DNA of 61,627 nucleotides from an uncultured Ruminococcus sp. (lineage in GTDB: Bacteria; Bacillota; Clostridia; UBA1212): positions 1 to 61,627 of the forward strand of contig CADAZX010000023.1 of assembly GCA_902792515.1 (NCBI GenBank), written 5' to 3'. Shown one piece after another: positions 17,684 to 28,100 of this stretch (positions within the stretch are counted from its first letter, which is position 1; every line of letters begins with the position of its first letter). The position numbers and the translations under genes are program-made. The notes under the pieces are model-generated. The model was given only the letters and a program-made list of their open reading frames with translations. It did not search any database and was not told the DNA's origin.

Positions 17684-18649
17684 ATGGATCACAATATTGA
17701 TTTTTTGACGGGATACGTCGAAAATAACGGAATAGAGGCGCTGGTGACGACAGGCGAGTACGCCGTCAACCTGCAGTATGAGAACCTTTTGAGAGTTCTT
17801 GACGCGGCGACAAAGTCGCTTACCGAGTACGTTGGCGTCATTTTCGTTGCCGGGCCTTCCGCTTCCGGAAAGACCACTTTTTCCACCAAGCTCTGCGAAA
17901 AGATCCGCTCTACAGGCGTCAACGTGTCGCTTCTATCGCTCGACAACTTCTACCACGACTCCGAGTATACGAAGAACAGGCAGTTAAGGCTCGGGCTCAT
18001 TCCTCCCGGATCGAATGACGTCGACTACGAATGCATAGACGCGTTCGACGTTTCGAAGTTCCGGAAATGCGTTCAGAAGTTCATTGCGGGCGAGACCGTG
18101 ATGCTGCCGAAGTTTGACTTTATGATCGGAAAGCAGCTGCAGGGCGCGGGCGGCAGGATCGCCAGGAAGGGCAAGGACCTCCTCATCGTAGAAGGCATCC
18201 AGACGATGAACCCCAAGATTTTTAACGGTTTCAAGGCCGATTTCAAGTATAAGATCTACATCTGCCCGTTCGACTCTTACTCGTTCACCGGCTCGAAGGC
18301 GAAAATTATGCCCCAGTCGGTCAGGTTTATGCGCAGAACGATCCGCGACTTCGAGACACGGAACGCCGACGTCATGAGAACGCTTGAGATGTGGCCGAGC
18401 GTCAGAAACGGCGAAGAAAAGTACATCAAGCCCCAGAAGAGATATGCGGACTACTTTTTCAATTCCTCATACGTTTACGAGGCTTTCTACCTCTGCGGCA
18501 AGATCGCCGAGATGGCTGAAAGCCTGACCGAAGAGGAGAGAAAAGCAGTCGCCGCGGTGCTTCCGGTCGACGCAATTGCGGGCGTCAGGCGCGTCCGCGA
18601 GCTGAAGCTCCCTCAGGATTCCGTCTTCAACGAGTTCTATTTCGGATAA
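17684..18649 (+). CDS. Uridine kinase-like P-loop nucleoside kinase
   Basis: A 321-residue protein of the uridine kinase/phosphoribulokinase family. The Walker A motif GPSASGKTTF is near residues 53-62, the base- and sugar-recognition aspartate segment LDNFYHD follows, and DYECIDAFDV and LIVEGIQTMNP correspond to conserved Udk blocks. The N-terminal 45 residues and the C-terminal tail are longer than in plain Udk, as in Clostridial proteins whose TGS/threonyl-tRNA-synthetase-like N terminus has been reduced. Expected reaction: phosphorylation of uridine or a related nucleoside. AAAGGAGAT lies 5 bases before ATG at 17684, and the longer frame back to 17543 overlaps the ABC gene. It is probably the second gene of that operon; a functional link to the transporter is not evident. 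Confidence 0.75.
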   Translation: MDHNIDFLTGYVENNGIEALVTTGEYAVNLQYENLLRVLDAATKSLTEYVGVIFVAGPSASGKTTFSTKLCEKIRSTGVNVSLLSLDNFYHDSEYTKNRQLRLGLIPPGSNDVDYECIDAFDVSKFRKCVQKFIAGETVMLPKFDFMIGKQLQGAGGRIARKGKDLLIVEGIQTMNPKIFNGFKADFKYKIYICPFDSYSFTGSKAKIMPQSVRFMRRTIRDFETRNADVMRTLEMWPSVRNGEEKYIKPQKRYADYFFNSSYVYEAFYLCGKIAEMAESLTEEERKAVAAVLPVDAIAGVRRVRELKLPQDSVFNEFYFG

Positions 18650-18713
18650 CGGCCACGGCCTCTTTTTAGTGTTATATTAGTTTGTACCGGCTGCGTGTTT
18701 TGAGCGGCCGCAC

Positions 18714-18744
18714 GGCCCGTTTTTGATACAAGAGCGGGCCTTTA
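18714..18744. terminator. Weak terminator-like hairpin
   Basis: GGCCCG (18714-18719) pairs with CGGGCC (18735-18740), with a 15-base loop and an imperfect T-rich tail (TTTAG). It may end the ABC/kinase transcript, but the stem is short. Confidence 0.35.
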
Positions 18745-18805
18745 GTATTATATTTTCAGCATATTTTCCGGTTAATCCAAAGGGCGCGGAAAATAATTTC
18801 CGACC

Positions 18806-18834
18806 TTGAAAAGAGGCGGAAAGAATTGTATAAT
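18806..18834 (+). promoter_or_regulatory. Promoter of the frame-broken secreted hydrolase
   Basis: TTGAAA at 18806-18811, a 17-base spacer, and TATAAT at 18829-18834. GGAGG lies about 40 bases downstream, just before the ATG at 18886. Confidence 0.75.
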
Positions 18835-18885
18835 AGAAACAGTTGGCAACAACCGACAACCTATATAAAAAACGGAGGTAATTTC

Positions 18886-19362
18886 ATGTCAAAACTCAGA
18901 AGAATTTTCATTATGATAATCAGCGGAATTCTTTCTCTGCTTTTGCTTACATCCTGCACCGTGACGCCCGGAAGCACCCCGGCAAAAACGGATGAACCGG
19001 AGGAGCCGACCGAGGAACCGACTCCGGACGAGATCATGCCCGGACGTGAATTCGACGACGAGCTTCCGAGAGTTCAGCCGCCCGAGAATACCCATTTTCA
19101 TTTTGAAACTGTAGACACCGGCTTTAACGTTTATTGCGCGGTAGAGGGCAAATGGGGCTACAGGTACGCGCCGAGCCCGGAACGAGCGGCGAATGGGACT
19201 GGTTTACGTGGAAGCACTCCGACGACGGAGGCAAGACGTGGTCTGAAGAGAAGCTCGTTCTTCAGCCGACTCCCGATTCGATGGACCACTATTCGGTATG
19301 CGACCCCGGCGTTATTTATTTCGGCGGCTGGTACTATCTCGGCTACACCTCGACGATCGTAA
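18886..19362 (+). pseudogene. N-terminal piece of a frame-broken secreted propeller hydrolase
   Basis: This frame starts at an ATG with GGAGG upstream. It encodes a lipoprotein signal peptide ending LLTSC (Cys24), a Pro/Glu/Thr-rich linker and the beginning of a beta-propeller up to KWGYRYAPS (about base 19176). Beyond that it continues as a meaningless Arg/Ser/Thr-rich sequence to 19362, while the rest of the propeller resumes in another frame overlapping it (see 19134-20738). Comparable propellers have roughly 10-20 residues between the RYxPS strand and the EWDW strand. Here they are almost adjacent, so the lesion looks like a deletion that is not a multiple of three rather than a single lost base. 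Either the gene is dead in this strain or the assembly is wrong. Confidence 0.65.
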
Positions 19363-20738
19363 GTACTAACGGCGGTATCAACAACAACGTTTTCGTCGCC
19401 CGTTCGAGAAAGCCTGACGGACCGTACGAGAAGTGGAACGGAAACGGCTGGGGCGGCGATCCGCAGCCTATCGTTTACTACAATGAAGCCGACGCATCAT
19501 GGGGCGCCGGTGAGCCGAGCTTCGTGGAGCTTGACGGCAAACTCTACATTTACTACACGTGGGCTTCCGACGTGGGCGAGTACGAGTACGTTTCGATCGC
19601 GGATTCGACCTCCGAAAACTGGCCGGCGACGATGGAATTCAAGGGCATGGCCTTCAAGAAGACAGGCGACCAGTTCGACGTCTGCTACTGTGAAGACGTC
19701 GGCCTTTTCCTCGGCGTTCAGACTTACAACAGATTCACCACAAGCAGCGGCATTCAGCTCTACGAGTCCAAGGACGGCATCCATTTCATCAAAGGCGAAT
19801 TTATCAAGAAGAATATCGCCCAGATGTGCCACAACATGGGTATTTCAAAGCGCTCCAACGGCCACATCCAGCTCAAGGACAACCTGATGCTCGGTTACGC
19901 GTTCGCTCCCGGCGTCGGAAACGACTTCTGGGGCAAGTGGGCGACGAGATTCGTTTTCATCAACCTTGAGGCTTACCAGGGCGACCTGAGAAAAGAGACC
20001 AAGAGCGACAAGAACGTACTCATCACAGACGCGTTCTGGCCTCCTGTTGAGAACCCGGTTCCCGAGGGACTTACGACGCTTCCTCACCTTGTGAAAGTCA
20101 ACGCGGGGTCTACTTACGGCGAGCTCGACGTCGCCTGGATCGACTCGAACATCAAGACGCACAAGATTGTCGAGGATGCTGACGTTGCAAAAATTTCATT
20201 CTCGAATTACGACACATCACTCATCAAATTCGACGGCAAGAAGATCGTAGCGCTTAAAGAGGGCAAAACCGAGGTTACAGCCACTTACGAAGGCTACAGC
20301 ATAACTTTCAAGGTCTACGTCTATCCCGAGAACTTCGTTTTCGATCAGTCGTTCCCGGCTATCGAAAGCGTTACTGCGGTTCAGCCCGAGATTACGATCT
20401 ATAACGGAAAGGCCAACGGCGCGAAGCACAAGCCGCAGGTAAGGGGCATCGTCAAGTTCGTCGACGACACTTGGGGAGAGTGCTACAATGACTCAACCAA
20501 GAAGCACGCCGACTATCCTGCAATGGTACCGTCCGAGCATTATCCCGTCACTTACACCTCCGGCGACACGGGAATAGTCACTGTTACAAAGACCGGACAG
20601 CTCCAGGCAAAGGGTCTCGGCGACGCGGTCATTACGGCTCAGATCGGAGACGACCCGAAGAACTCCTACACGGTTACGGTACACGTTGTCGAACCGCCGG
20701 CCGAGTTCAACTGGTCCGAAGCCGACTATAAGTGGTAA
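19134..20738 (+). CDS. GH43-like/sialidase-like propeller domain with two Ig-like domains (frame-shifted from its signal peptide)
   Basis: The sense part of this frame begins near 19171 (EPGTSGEWDWFTWKHS); no credible start codon or ribosome binding site exists for it alone. It holds a beta-propeller with an Asp-box-like SDDGGKTW, CDPGVIYFGGWYYLGY, GAGEPSFVELDGKLYIYYT and DVCYCEDVG, the blade pattern of GH43/GH117-like hydrolases. From about base 20110 there are two bacterial Ig-like (BIG2) domains (LIKFDGKKIVALKEGKTEVT, then TVTKTGQLQAKGLGDAVITA). The intact ancestor would be a lipoprotein of about 620-640 residues acting on a glycan outside the cell. Codon use and sequence stay well preserved after the break, so inactivation, if real, is recent. 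It is followed by a terminator. Confidence 0.65.
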   Translation: MRGRGQMGLQVRAEPGTSGEWDWFTWKHSDDGGKTWSEEKLVLQPTPDSMDHYSVCDPGVIYFGGWYYLGYTSTIVSTNGGINNNVFVARSRKPDGPYEKWNGNGWGGDPQPIVYYNEADASWGAGEPSFVELDGKLYIYYTWASDVGEYEYVSIADSTSENWPATMEFKGMAFKKTGDQFDVCYCEDVGLFLGVQTYNRFTTSSGIQLYESKDGIHFIKGEFIKKNIAQMCHNMGISKRSNGHIQLKDNLMLGYAFAPGVGNDFWGKWATRFVFINLEAYQGDLRKETKSDKNVLITDAFWPPVENPVPEGLTTLPHLVKVNAGSTYGELDVAWIDSNIKTHKIVEDADVAKISFSNYDTSLIKFDGKKIVALKEGKTEVTATYEGYSITFKVYVYPENFVFDQSFPAIESVTAVQPEITIYNGKANGAKHKPQVRGIVKFVDDTWGECYNDSTKKHADYPAMVPSEHYPVTYTSGDTGIVTVTKTGQLQAKGLGDAVITAQIGDDPKNSYTVTVHVVEPPAEFNWSEADYKW

Positions 20739-20775
20739 TCAAACAATGACACCGCGGATGACGGCATAAACACCC

Positions 20776-20813
20776 AAGGCAGCGGCCGTTATGAAAAGCG
20801 GCTGTTGCCTTTT
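20776..20813 (+). terminator. Terminator after the propeller hydrolase
   Basis: A 13-bp stem (20776-20788 with 20799-20811) containing two G-U pairs, a 10-base loop and a short T-rich tail (CTTTTG). Confidence 0.7.
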
Positions 20814-20840
20814 GCAAATTAAAATAACCGGGAGAGACAA

Positions 20841-21818
20841 ATGGAACAGGTAAAAATAAACGAACTTATCGCGGGCGGCCCCGCAAATCTGTTTTTGATG
20901 ATAGAAAGCGTATCAGTCAAGCAGAAAAAATCCGGCGACAAGTATCTGAATTTCGTTCTTAAGGACAGATCCGGAAAAATTTCCGCCAACTATTGGGCGC
21001 CGTCGCGCGCGGAGCTAGGCGCATTTTCGGCAAACGATATCGTTTACGTTGAATCCGAGACGGAATCGTATGCGGAAAAGCTTCAGCTTAACATAAAAAA
21101 GATCAGGAAAACGCAGGAGAGCGACGGAGTCGGCCTTGCGGATTTTATCAAATCGAGTCCGAAGAGCGGCGAAGCGATGTACCGCGAGGTCCTTGCGTAC
21201 ATCGAAAAGTACGTAGAAAACGAGGACCTCAAAAAGCTGACGCTCGCGATTTACGAGGACCATAAAGAACAGCTCCTGACATGGCCTGCCGCGATATCAT
21301 TCCACCACGCCGAGCTCGGCGGACTTCTCAGGCACACAATAGGTGTTATGCGCGGCTGCTTCTACATGTACCAGGCGTACAGGTTTTTAAACAAGGACCT
21401 GCTCCTTTGCGGCGCGGCTCTTCACGACATCGGCAAGCTCTCCGAGTACGTCGCCAACGATACCGGACTGTTGAAAGAAATGACAGTCGACGGCGCGCTT
21501 GTGTCGCACATTATCCGCGGCGCGATGCTCGTGGAGGATTACGGAAAGAGGCTGGGCACCGACAGCGAGGCGCTCGTTCTTCTCACTCATATGATACTCT
21601 CACACCACGGAAAGCCCGAGTTCGGAAGCTCGGTCACTCCCAGAATACCCGAGGCGTTCATTCTTCACGAGATGGACGATATCGACGCGAAGATTTATGA
21701 AATGGAGGACGCGCTCGCGAAGGTCAAAGAGGGAACGCTCACCGACAGACAGCGCGCGTTTGACGACGCAAGGCTTTACAGAAGCCCGATGCTTACTGTT
21801 GGCGAAGACTTCATTTAA
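20841..21818 (+). CDS. yhaM: 3'-5' exoribonuclease YhaM-like, OB-fold plus HD domain
   Basis: A 325-residue protein matching YhaM in length and layout. The N-terminal OB-fold (about 1-95; LKDRSGKISANYWAPS) binds nucleic acid. The HD-superfamily phosphohydrolase domain carries the first His near residue 153-165 (HHAELGGLLRHT), LHDIGK near 195, and later His/Asp ligands (LSHHGKPEFGS, HEMDDIDAKI). YhaM shortens RNA, and single-stranded DNA, from the 3' end with Mn2+ or Co2+. GGGAGAG precedes the ATG. It stands between the propeller gene's terminator and addB, with which it may be cotranscribed across an 80-base gap that shows no clear terminator. Confidence 0.9.
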   Translation: MEQVKINELIAGGPANLFLMIESVSVKQKKSGDKYLNFVLKDRSGKISANYWAPSRAELGAFSANDIVYVESETESYAEKLQLNIKKIRKTQESDGVGLADFIKSSPKSGEAMYREVLAYIEKYVENEDLKKLTLAIYEDHKEQLLTWPAAISFHHAELGGLLRHTIGVMRGCFYMYQAYRFLNKDLLLCGAALHDIGKLSEYVANDTGLLKEMTVDGALVSHIIRGAMLVEDYGKRLGTDSEALVLLTHMILSHHGKPEFGSSVTPRIPEAFILHEMDDIDAKIYEMEDALAKVKEGTLTDRQRAFDDARLYRSPMLTVGEDFI

Positions 21819-21898
21819 CAATCATTTAGCCTGCGTCACGCCTCGCCCCGCACTAAGTTTAATTGATTGTTTTACACTAAAAATAGAGAGATTCGCAA

Positions 21899-24800
21899 AT
21901 GGGCAGAATTAACATCTACACGGGCCCCGCGGGGTCGGGAAAGACATATCACGCCATAAACGATTTTCTGTCGTCTGCTTCGAAGGGGGACGTTCTTTTT
22001 CCCGACAGGCATTCGTTCCTGATCGTGCCTGAACAGCTTACCGTCGAAATCGAAAACAAGCTCCTGACGGCGGCGGGTTCGGGCGGTCTTATCGCGTCCG
22101 AGGTCATCAGCTTTAACAGGCTTATTTATAAGATTCTGGCTGAGAGCAACAAAAAGACCGGAATTCCGCTCACTCCGTCGATGAGAGCGATGCTTCTTGT
22201 CAAGGTGCTTAAGAACAACGAGCGGAAGCTGTCTTATTTCAAAAAGACTCAGGAAAAGCCGTTTGCTGTCGCGAAGCTCGGCTCCACGATAACCGAACTC
22301 GAAAAGTATCTCGTAGAACCCGAGACGCTCGAAAACGCCGCGAACAAGTATGAGTCCGAGCACCAAGAGGACGAACTGACCGTTAAAAAGCTTCGCGACA
22401 TCGCCCTCGTTAAAAGGGCTTTTACATCCGAGATAAAGGGAAAATACGAGGACGCACAGCTCCTCGCGGGAGACGCGATCGAGCTTATCAACAGCGGAAC
22501 GACTTTTATAACCGGCAGCAGCGTTTTCGTCGACAGCTTCAGCGGATTTACTAAAGTCGAGCTTGAGATTTTAAAAGCGATCTCGCTTCAGTGCGACAAC
22601 CTGTCCGTTTACTGTTTCAAACCGGATTATCAGTCGTCGTTTTTCGGCTGCCCGCTCGACACGCTGAAGACTCTTGAAGAGCTCCTTAATTCGACGGGCA
22701 ATGTTGTCAACGTAAAAAGCATTCTTTCAGGCGATCCCGCAGAAAACGACGCTCATTCACGGTTTTCGGGATCGCCCGAGCTTCGCCATCTCTCCAAAAG
22801 CTACGGAAAAATCGCGCGCAGAGACGAAATTCTTCTTCACAACAAAGGGAAAGAGCACGATATCGTTTTCGCAGCGGAAGGAGATTTCTACCACGAGCTC
22901 GAGGCGGCGTCAAATTACATTGAAAAGCTTGTATCAAGCGGTAATTACGGCTGGTCCGACATCGCTGTAGCAATACCGTCGCTCGATACAAAGCAGTACA
23001 TTGCGTCTGCCGTTTTCGCAGGCAGAAACATTCCGACATTTATCGACGCGAGACTTGAGCGGTCAGGCCATCCTTTGATCAGACTTGCCGATGCCTTCAT
23101 GAGGATCTGCGCGGGCGAGCTTAATAAGAACACTCTTACGACACTTCTCCGTACCGGACTTGTCAATATAAACGGTGAAACAGTGTCAAGAGACGACGCC
23201 GACGTTCTCGAAAACGCGTTTTTGGCATCGAACGTGGCATCGGAAAAGAGTTTCAGAAAGTGCGTCGAACGTCTGGCGAAAAAATACGCGGATACTCCCG
23301 ATTTAAAGCCTTCCTACGTTCTTGCGGCTGAAGCTCTTTTTGCTCTTCTTTGCGACGAGAAAACAGGTTTGATTTATACCGCGCGCGGCGCCAGGACGGT
23401 ATCCGACGCGCTGAACGTTTTTCTCGAATTCGCCGCGCGCTGCGGCATTGACGATTCATTCTCGGTTCTTTCCGAGAAAAACGGCGGCGCCGATCCGGAA
23501 CTTGTAAGGACCTGGAACGTTTTTGCCGACATTATAGAAGAGTGCCGGCTTTCGATCGGATACATTTCGATGGGAAGCAGGGGGAAGCTTTTCAATTATA
23601 CGAACGACGCACTTATGGCGGCAATTTCATGCTTCCTTGTCGGTTCGATTCCGTCGTCGGAGGACTGCGTTCAGGTGGGCGATATTGACCGTTCACTCTA
23701 CCTTGATAAAAAAGTCATCATGATCCTCGGAGCCAACGAGGGCTGCTTCCCGGCAGAGCCTCCCGACGACAGCTTTCTCGGAGACACCGAACGTCAGGCA
23801 ATCAAAGACGCCGGCGGAAGGACTTCCTACAACTCCCTCGAGAGAACGCTTCTCCTTCAGTTTAACGTCTACTCAAAAATGCTCGCCGCGAGCGAAAAGC
23901 TGTACGTAAGCTACTCACTTTCCGACGAAACGGGTAACGAGCTTTCACGCGCCGCCGCCCTCGATTCGGTAGAGAGGCTTTTCGAGGAGGTCGGGAAAAC
24001 CGAGCGTCTGCTCTCGTTTGAGGATGACAATCAGTCAGGCCCTGTTACAGAGGCAGACGAAGTACTGCTGGGTCCAAACCTCGTTAGACAGCTTCTCAAC
24101 ATCAAAGCCTCGTTCCAAGGCGGCGTAACGTCTCTTGACACGTACAGGAATTGTCCCTATCAATATTTTTCAGAGAAGGTCCTCGGCCTTGAAGAGCGCA
24201 GAGACGGTTCAATTAAGAGCGACGTGCTCGGCACGTTCATGCACAACGTTTTCGAGAAAGCCGTAAACAATGCGACCGGTGAGAAAAGAGACTTCCGCGA
24301 AATTACCGCCGGCGACTGGAACCGTTACGTCTCGGACGCGGTTAACGCCATTATATCATCTACGGACGCGTCGGAAATGATATACCTCTCAGAGCTTACG
24401 AACAAGAACAAATTCTACCTCGACAGAGCCGAGAGGAGCAGCGTCGCGGAGCTTAAAGACATATCCCGGAATCTCGAGGAAGGGTACAACCCGAAGGCAT
24501 CTGAGTTAAAATACGGCTTCGGAGGACAGGATGACCTTCCCGCGCTTGAAGTCGACATTCCCGGTTCGCAGGTGAGACTCAAACTTGTCGGATCCATCGA
24601 CAGACTGGATATTGCCGACAACGGCGACGGAAAAGTCGCGATAGCGCTGATCGACTACAAGAGCGGAAAAGACTCATCGGATCCCGGAATGGGAAAGTTA
24701 CAGCTGCCTGTGTACTACAAAGCCGTCGAAAAGGGCATTGATTATCTGAAAAAACGTTTCAACTTCACAGACGCGGAGATCAAAAAGCTCGCGTACTACC

Positions 24801-25117
24801 ATTACGGTCCGGATACGGTAAGCGATTCCAAGTCTACCATGCACAACGAGAAAAGCGTTATTCCGCAGAATATTCTCGTTGAAACAATGGAAAAAGCGAA
24901 AAAGGTAGAAAAAGGAAAAAAATTCGAAACTCTCGGCGAATACGCGGACAGAGGACTTGAGCTCGTTTCCGAAACGGCAGCGGATCTTGTCGGCGGCAGG
25001 TTTACGGCTGTGTATGAGAACAACAAAGCATGCGTTTATTGCCGGTATTCGTTTATGTGCCGGCAGAAATATTCGGCGCAGGCCGAACAAAGCACCGGTT
25101 TTGACGGCGAGGATTAA
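21899..25117 (+). CDS. addB: ATP-dependent helicase/nuclease subunit B (AddB)
   Basis: A 1072-residue protein. The N terminus has an intact P-loop, GPAGSGKT (residues 9-16), and PEQLTVEIE as in AddB. The inactivated-helicase-like middle contains LGANEGCFPAEPPDDSFL. The C-terminal RecB-family nuclease domain shows the GTFMHNVFEKA helix and IDYKSGK with its catalytic Asp and Lys. The four cysteines of the [4Fe-4S] staple are present: one in RNCPYQYFSE and three in ACVYCRYSFMC near the end. AddB works with AddA to resect double-strand breaks in a Chi-regulated way. Unusually, addA is not next to it; the only UvrD-type helicase in the window (46267-48786) is PcrA. The next gene begins 21 bases after the stop. 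Confidence 0.93.
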   Translation: MGRINIYTGPAGSGKTYHAINDFLSSASKGDVLFPDRHSFLIVPEQLTVEIENKLLTAAGSGGLIASEVISFNRLIYKILAESNKKTGIPLTPSMRAMLLVKVLKNNERKLSYFKKTQEKPFAVAKLGSTITELEKYLVEPETLENAANKYESEHQEDELTVKKLRDIALVKRAFTSEIKGKYEDAQLLAGDAIELINSGTTFITGSSVFVDSFSGFTKVELEILKAISLQCDNLSVYCFKPDYQSSFFGCPLDTLKTLEELLNSTGNVVNVKSILSGDPAENDAHSRFSGSPELRHLSKSYGKIARRDEILLHNKGKEHDIVFAAEGDFYHELEAASNYIEKLVSSGNYGWSDIAVAIPSLDTKQYIASAVFAGRNIPTFIDARLERSGHPLIRLADAFMRICAGELNKNTLTTLLRTGLVNINGETVSRDDADVLENAFLASNVASEKSFRKCVERLAKKYADTPDLKPSYVLAAEALFALLCDEKTGLIYTARGARTVSDALNVFLEFAARCGIDDSFSVLSEKNGGADPELVRTWNVFADIIEECRLSIGYISMGSRGKLFNYTNDALMAAISCFLVGSIPSSEDCVQVGDIDRSLYLDKKVIMILGANEGCFPAEPPDDSFLGDTERQAIKDAGGRTSYNSLERTLLLQFNVYSKMLAASEKLYVSYSLSDETGNELSRAAALDSVERLFEEVGKTERLLSFEDDNQSGPVTEADEVLLGPNLVRQLLNIKASFQGGVTSLDTYRNCPYQYFSEKVLGLEERRDGSIKSDVLGTFMHNVFEKAVNNATGEKRDFREITAGDWNRYVSDAVNAIISSTDASEMIYLSELTNKNKFYLDRAERSSVAELKDISRNLEEGYNPKASELKYGFGGQDDLPALEVDIPGSQVRLKLVGSIDRLDIADNGDGKVAIALIDYKSGKDSSDPGMGKLQLPVYYKAVEKGIDYLKKRFNFTDAEIKKLAYYHYGPDTVSDSKSTMHNEKSVIPQNILVETMEKAKKVEKGKKFETLGEYADRGLELVSETAADLVGGRFTAVYENNKACVYCRYSFMCRQKYSAQAEQSTGFDGED

Positions 25118-25137
25118 AAGCCGCCGGAAGCAAAAAT

Positions 25138-28100
25138 ATGGAAATAAAAAATATTCAAAAAGAGAATATTCCGGAGTACGTGAACGCGGTTCTGTCCCGT
25201 CTTGAGAGATCCGGCCATGAGGCTTACATCGTCGGCGGATGCGTGAGAGATCTGCTCCTCGGAAGAACACCCAAGGACTACGACGTGACAACTTCCGCAA
25301 ACACAGACGAGATGGCCGCCGCTTTCGACGGAATGAAGGTCATACCCACAGGCGTCAAGCACGGAACTCTTACCGTCATGTCGGAGGGCAACCCTGTTGA
25401 AGTGACCACGTTCAGAACTGACGGCGACTACAAGGACCACCGCCATCCCGACGGCGTCACCTTTACGTCGAATCTCTCCGAGGATCTTTCGCGCCGCGAT
25501 TTTACAATCAACGCGATGGCTTTTTCGCCTTATAAAGGTCTTGTCGACGACCACGGAGGCGTCGACGATCTGAAAAAGAAACTGATCAGGTGCGTGGGCG
25601 ACCCGCTGAAACGGTTCGGCGAGGACGCTCTCAGAATCATGCGCGCAATCAGATTTTCGGCGGTTTACGGGTTCGATATAGAGGAGAAAACGCTTGCGGC
25701 GCTTGTCGAAAAGAGTCCGGAGCTTAAGTATATTTCAAGCGAAAGGATATACGCCGAGCTGTGCGAGTTCCTGACTGTTAAGGACACGGGCAAGATGCAG
25801 GAGATCATGCTCGGTCCCGCGCGCGAGGTCATTTTCAACGTGATTCCCGAACTGAGAAGGGCGGCTGAGACAGCACAGATCAACAAGTTCCATTATTACG
25901 ACGTGTACAGGCATTCGGTAATCGCGATCGCATCAACGCCTCCTGTCACGGATCTGAGGCTCACGATGCTTCTTCACGACGTCGCGAAACCGCTTACGGT
26001 AACGTACGACAGTAAAGGCTTCACCCATTTCAAAAACCACGCCGAAATCGGAAGCGCGATGAGCGAGGAGATATTGAAAAGGCTTCGCGCACCGAATTCG
26101 ACTGTCAGCCGCGTTAAGCAGCTTATTTACCACCACGAGTTTTTCAAGGACGAGACTGTTAAAGAGGAACGCTACGACGCCGCCGCCGGAAAGATCTTAA
26201 GAATTTTGGGACCCTCACGCGCGATCGACCTCGCAGCGGTGATGCGAGCCGATATAAGCGGAAAGAGCAGCTACGCGCTGACTGTCAACCTCGCTTCAAT
26301 TGACAATTTGGAAAAGGCAATCTATAATTACATAGATTCGGGGAGACCCTACAGCCTCTCGAAGCTCGCCGTCAACGGCAGGGTTCTTATCAGATACGCA
26401 GGGATCCCGTCCGGAAAGGTGCTGGGAGTCGTGCTTGAAAAGCTTCTCGAAGAAGTGACAGAGGGAAAGCAGGACAACGACAGAAACGAGCTTATCAAAC
26501 GCGCGCGACAGATTTTCAAGACACTTAAAAACAACGATAACGAACGTCCCGGAAAAGGCGTTAAAAATACGGAAATCACGAAAGGGAATCCGGAAATGAA
26601 CGAAGAGAGAGTTAATAAACAGTATAAAGTCTGGTCGTCAAGCAGATATTTTGACGCAGAGACAAGGAAAGAACTAAAGTCGATAACTGACGAAAACGAT
26701 ATTTACGACAGGTTCTACCGTGATCTGGAGTTCGGAACGGCCGGTCTTCGCGGCGTAATGGGCGCCGGCACCAACAGGATGAACATATACGTCGTAAGGC
26801 GCGCTAGCGCCGGCGTCGCAGACTGGATATGCTCGCGCGGAGAAGAATTCAAAAAACGCGGTGTTGCGGTATCGTACGACACCAGGAACAACTCGCTTGT
26901 TTTCGCCAAGGAGGCTGCCGCGGTTTTCGCCTCGAGAGGCATCAAAACGTACATTTTCAAGGAGACTGCGCCTGTCCCGGTTCTTTCTTACACCGTCTGG
27001 TCGCAGAATCTCGCCGCCGGCGTTATGATCACCGCGAGCCACAACCCGAAGGAGTACAACGGCTACAAGGTCTACTGCGAGGGCGGCGTACAGATATCGC
27101 CGGAAATGGCCGGCGTAATTACCGCGTCGATCGAGTCGTACTCCGACTTCACGAAGATTCCCGTTCCCGACTACGAGTCGCTGAAAAAGACGAGAATGCT
27201 CTCATACGTCAGCGAAAAGGTCATCAAATCGTATCTTGACAGGATCAACAACCTTGCCGCATACAGAGAGATCAACGAAAAATACGCAGACGAGCTTACG
27301 ACAGTCTACTCTCCGCTCCACGGCGCCGGCGCCAAATACGTCAAAAAGGCGTTCCAAAACGCGGGCCTCGGAAAGAACTTCTACGTTGTAAAAGAGCAGG
27401 AGAAGCCTGACGGAAACTTCCCGACGGTTCCCGTCCCGAACCCCGAGAACACGGCCGCGTTCGCTCTCGCGCTCAAGCTCGCGGAAGAGAAGAACGCTGA
27501 CATCGTTATCGCGACAGACCCGGACTATCTTACGGAGCTCCGCAAGTCGCTCGGTCTTCTTAAAGACGACTCCTTCGCCGTCTCGACGATAGTGTCCACG
27601 GATCTTGCCGGCGAGATATGCAAGGCGAAGGGAATTGAATTTAAAAGCGTGCTGACAGGCTTCAAATACATCGGCGACCTGATCACCGAAGAAAACAAAG
27701 ACAGCTTCATTCTCGGCTTCGAGGAGAGCTACGGCTTCCTCACGGAAGGGTACGCGAGAGACAAGGACGGCGTCGCGGCGGCAATCGTTTTCGCCGAGAT
27801 GGCGCTTTACTACAAGCACACGTTCGGGCAGACTCTGGCGGAAGTGCTCGACGGAATTTACAAAGAGTACGGCTACAGGCACGAGAGCGCGTTTTCGATC
27901 GATCTTCCCGGCGAATCCGGAAGGGAAAAGATAAACAGGATAATGAGCTTCGTCCGCGCCAACGCGGTGTCGTTCCCGGGCGACGGTTATAAAGTCAAAT
28001 CGTTTACAGACGTTCTTAAAGGAACGGAGACCGTTTACCGCGCGGGAGGCAGCAAAGTCGAAAAAGTCGACCTTCCCGAGGCTGACGTGCTTAAGTACAA

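Noticed and set aside
19134..19170. TTG at 19134 as a true start of the propeller gene
   Set aside because: No ribosome binding site, and the first dozen residues (Arg/Gly/Gln-rich) do not resemble the fold; the preceding frame supplies the signal peptide.
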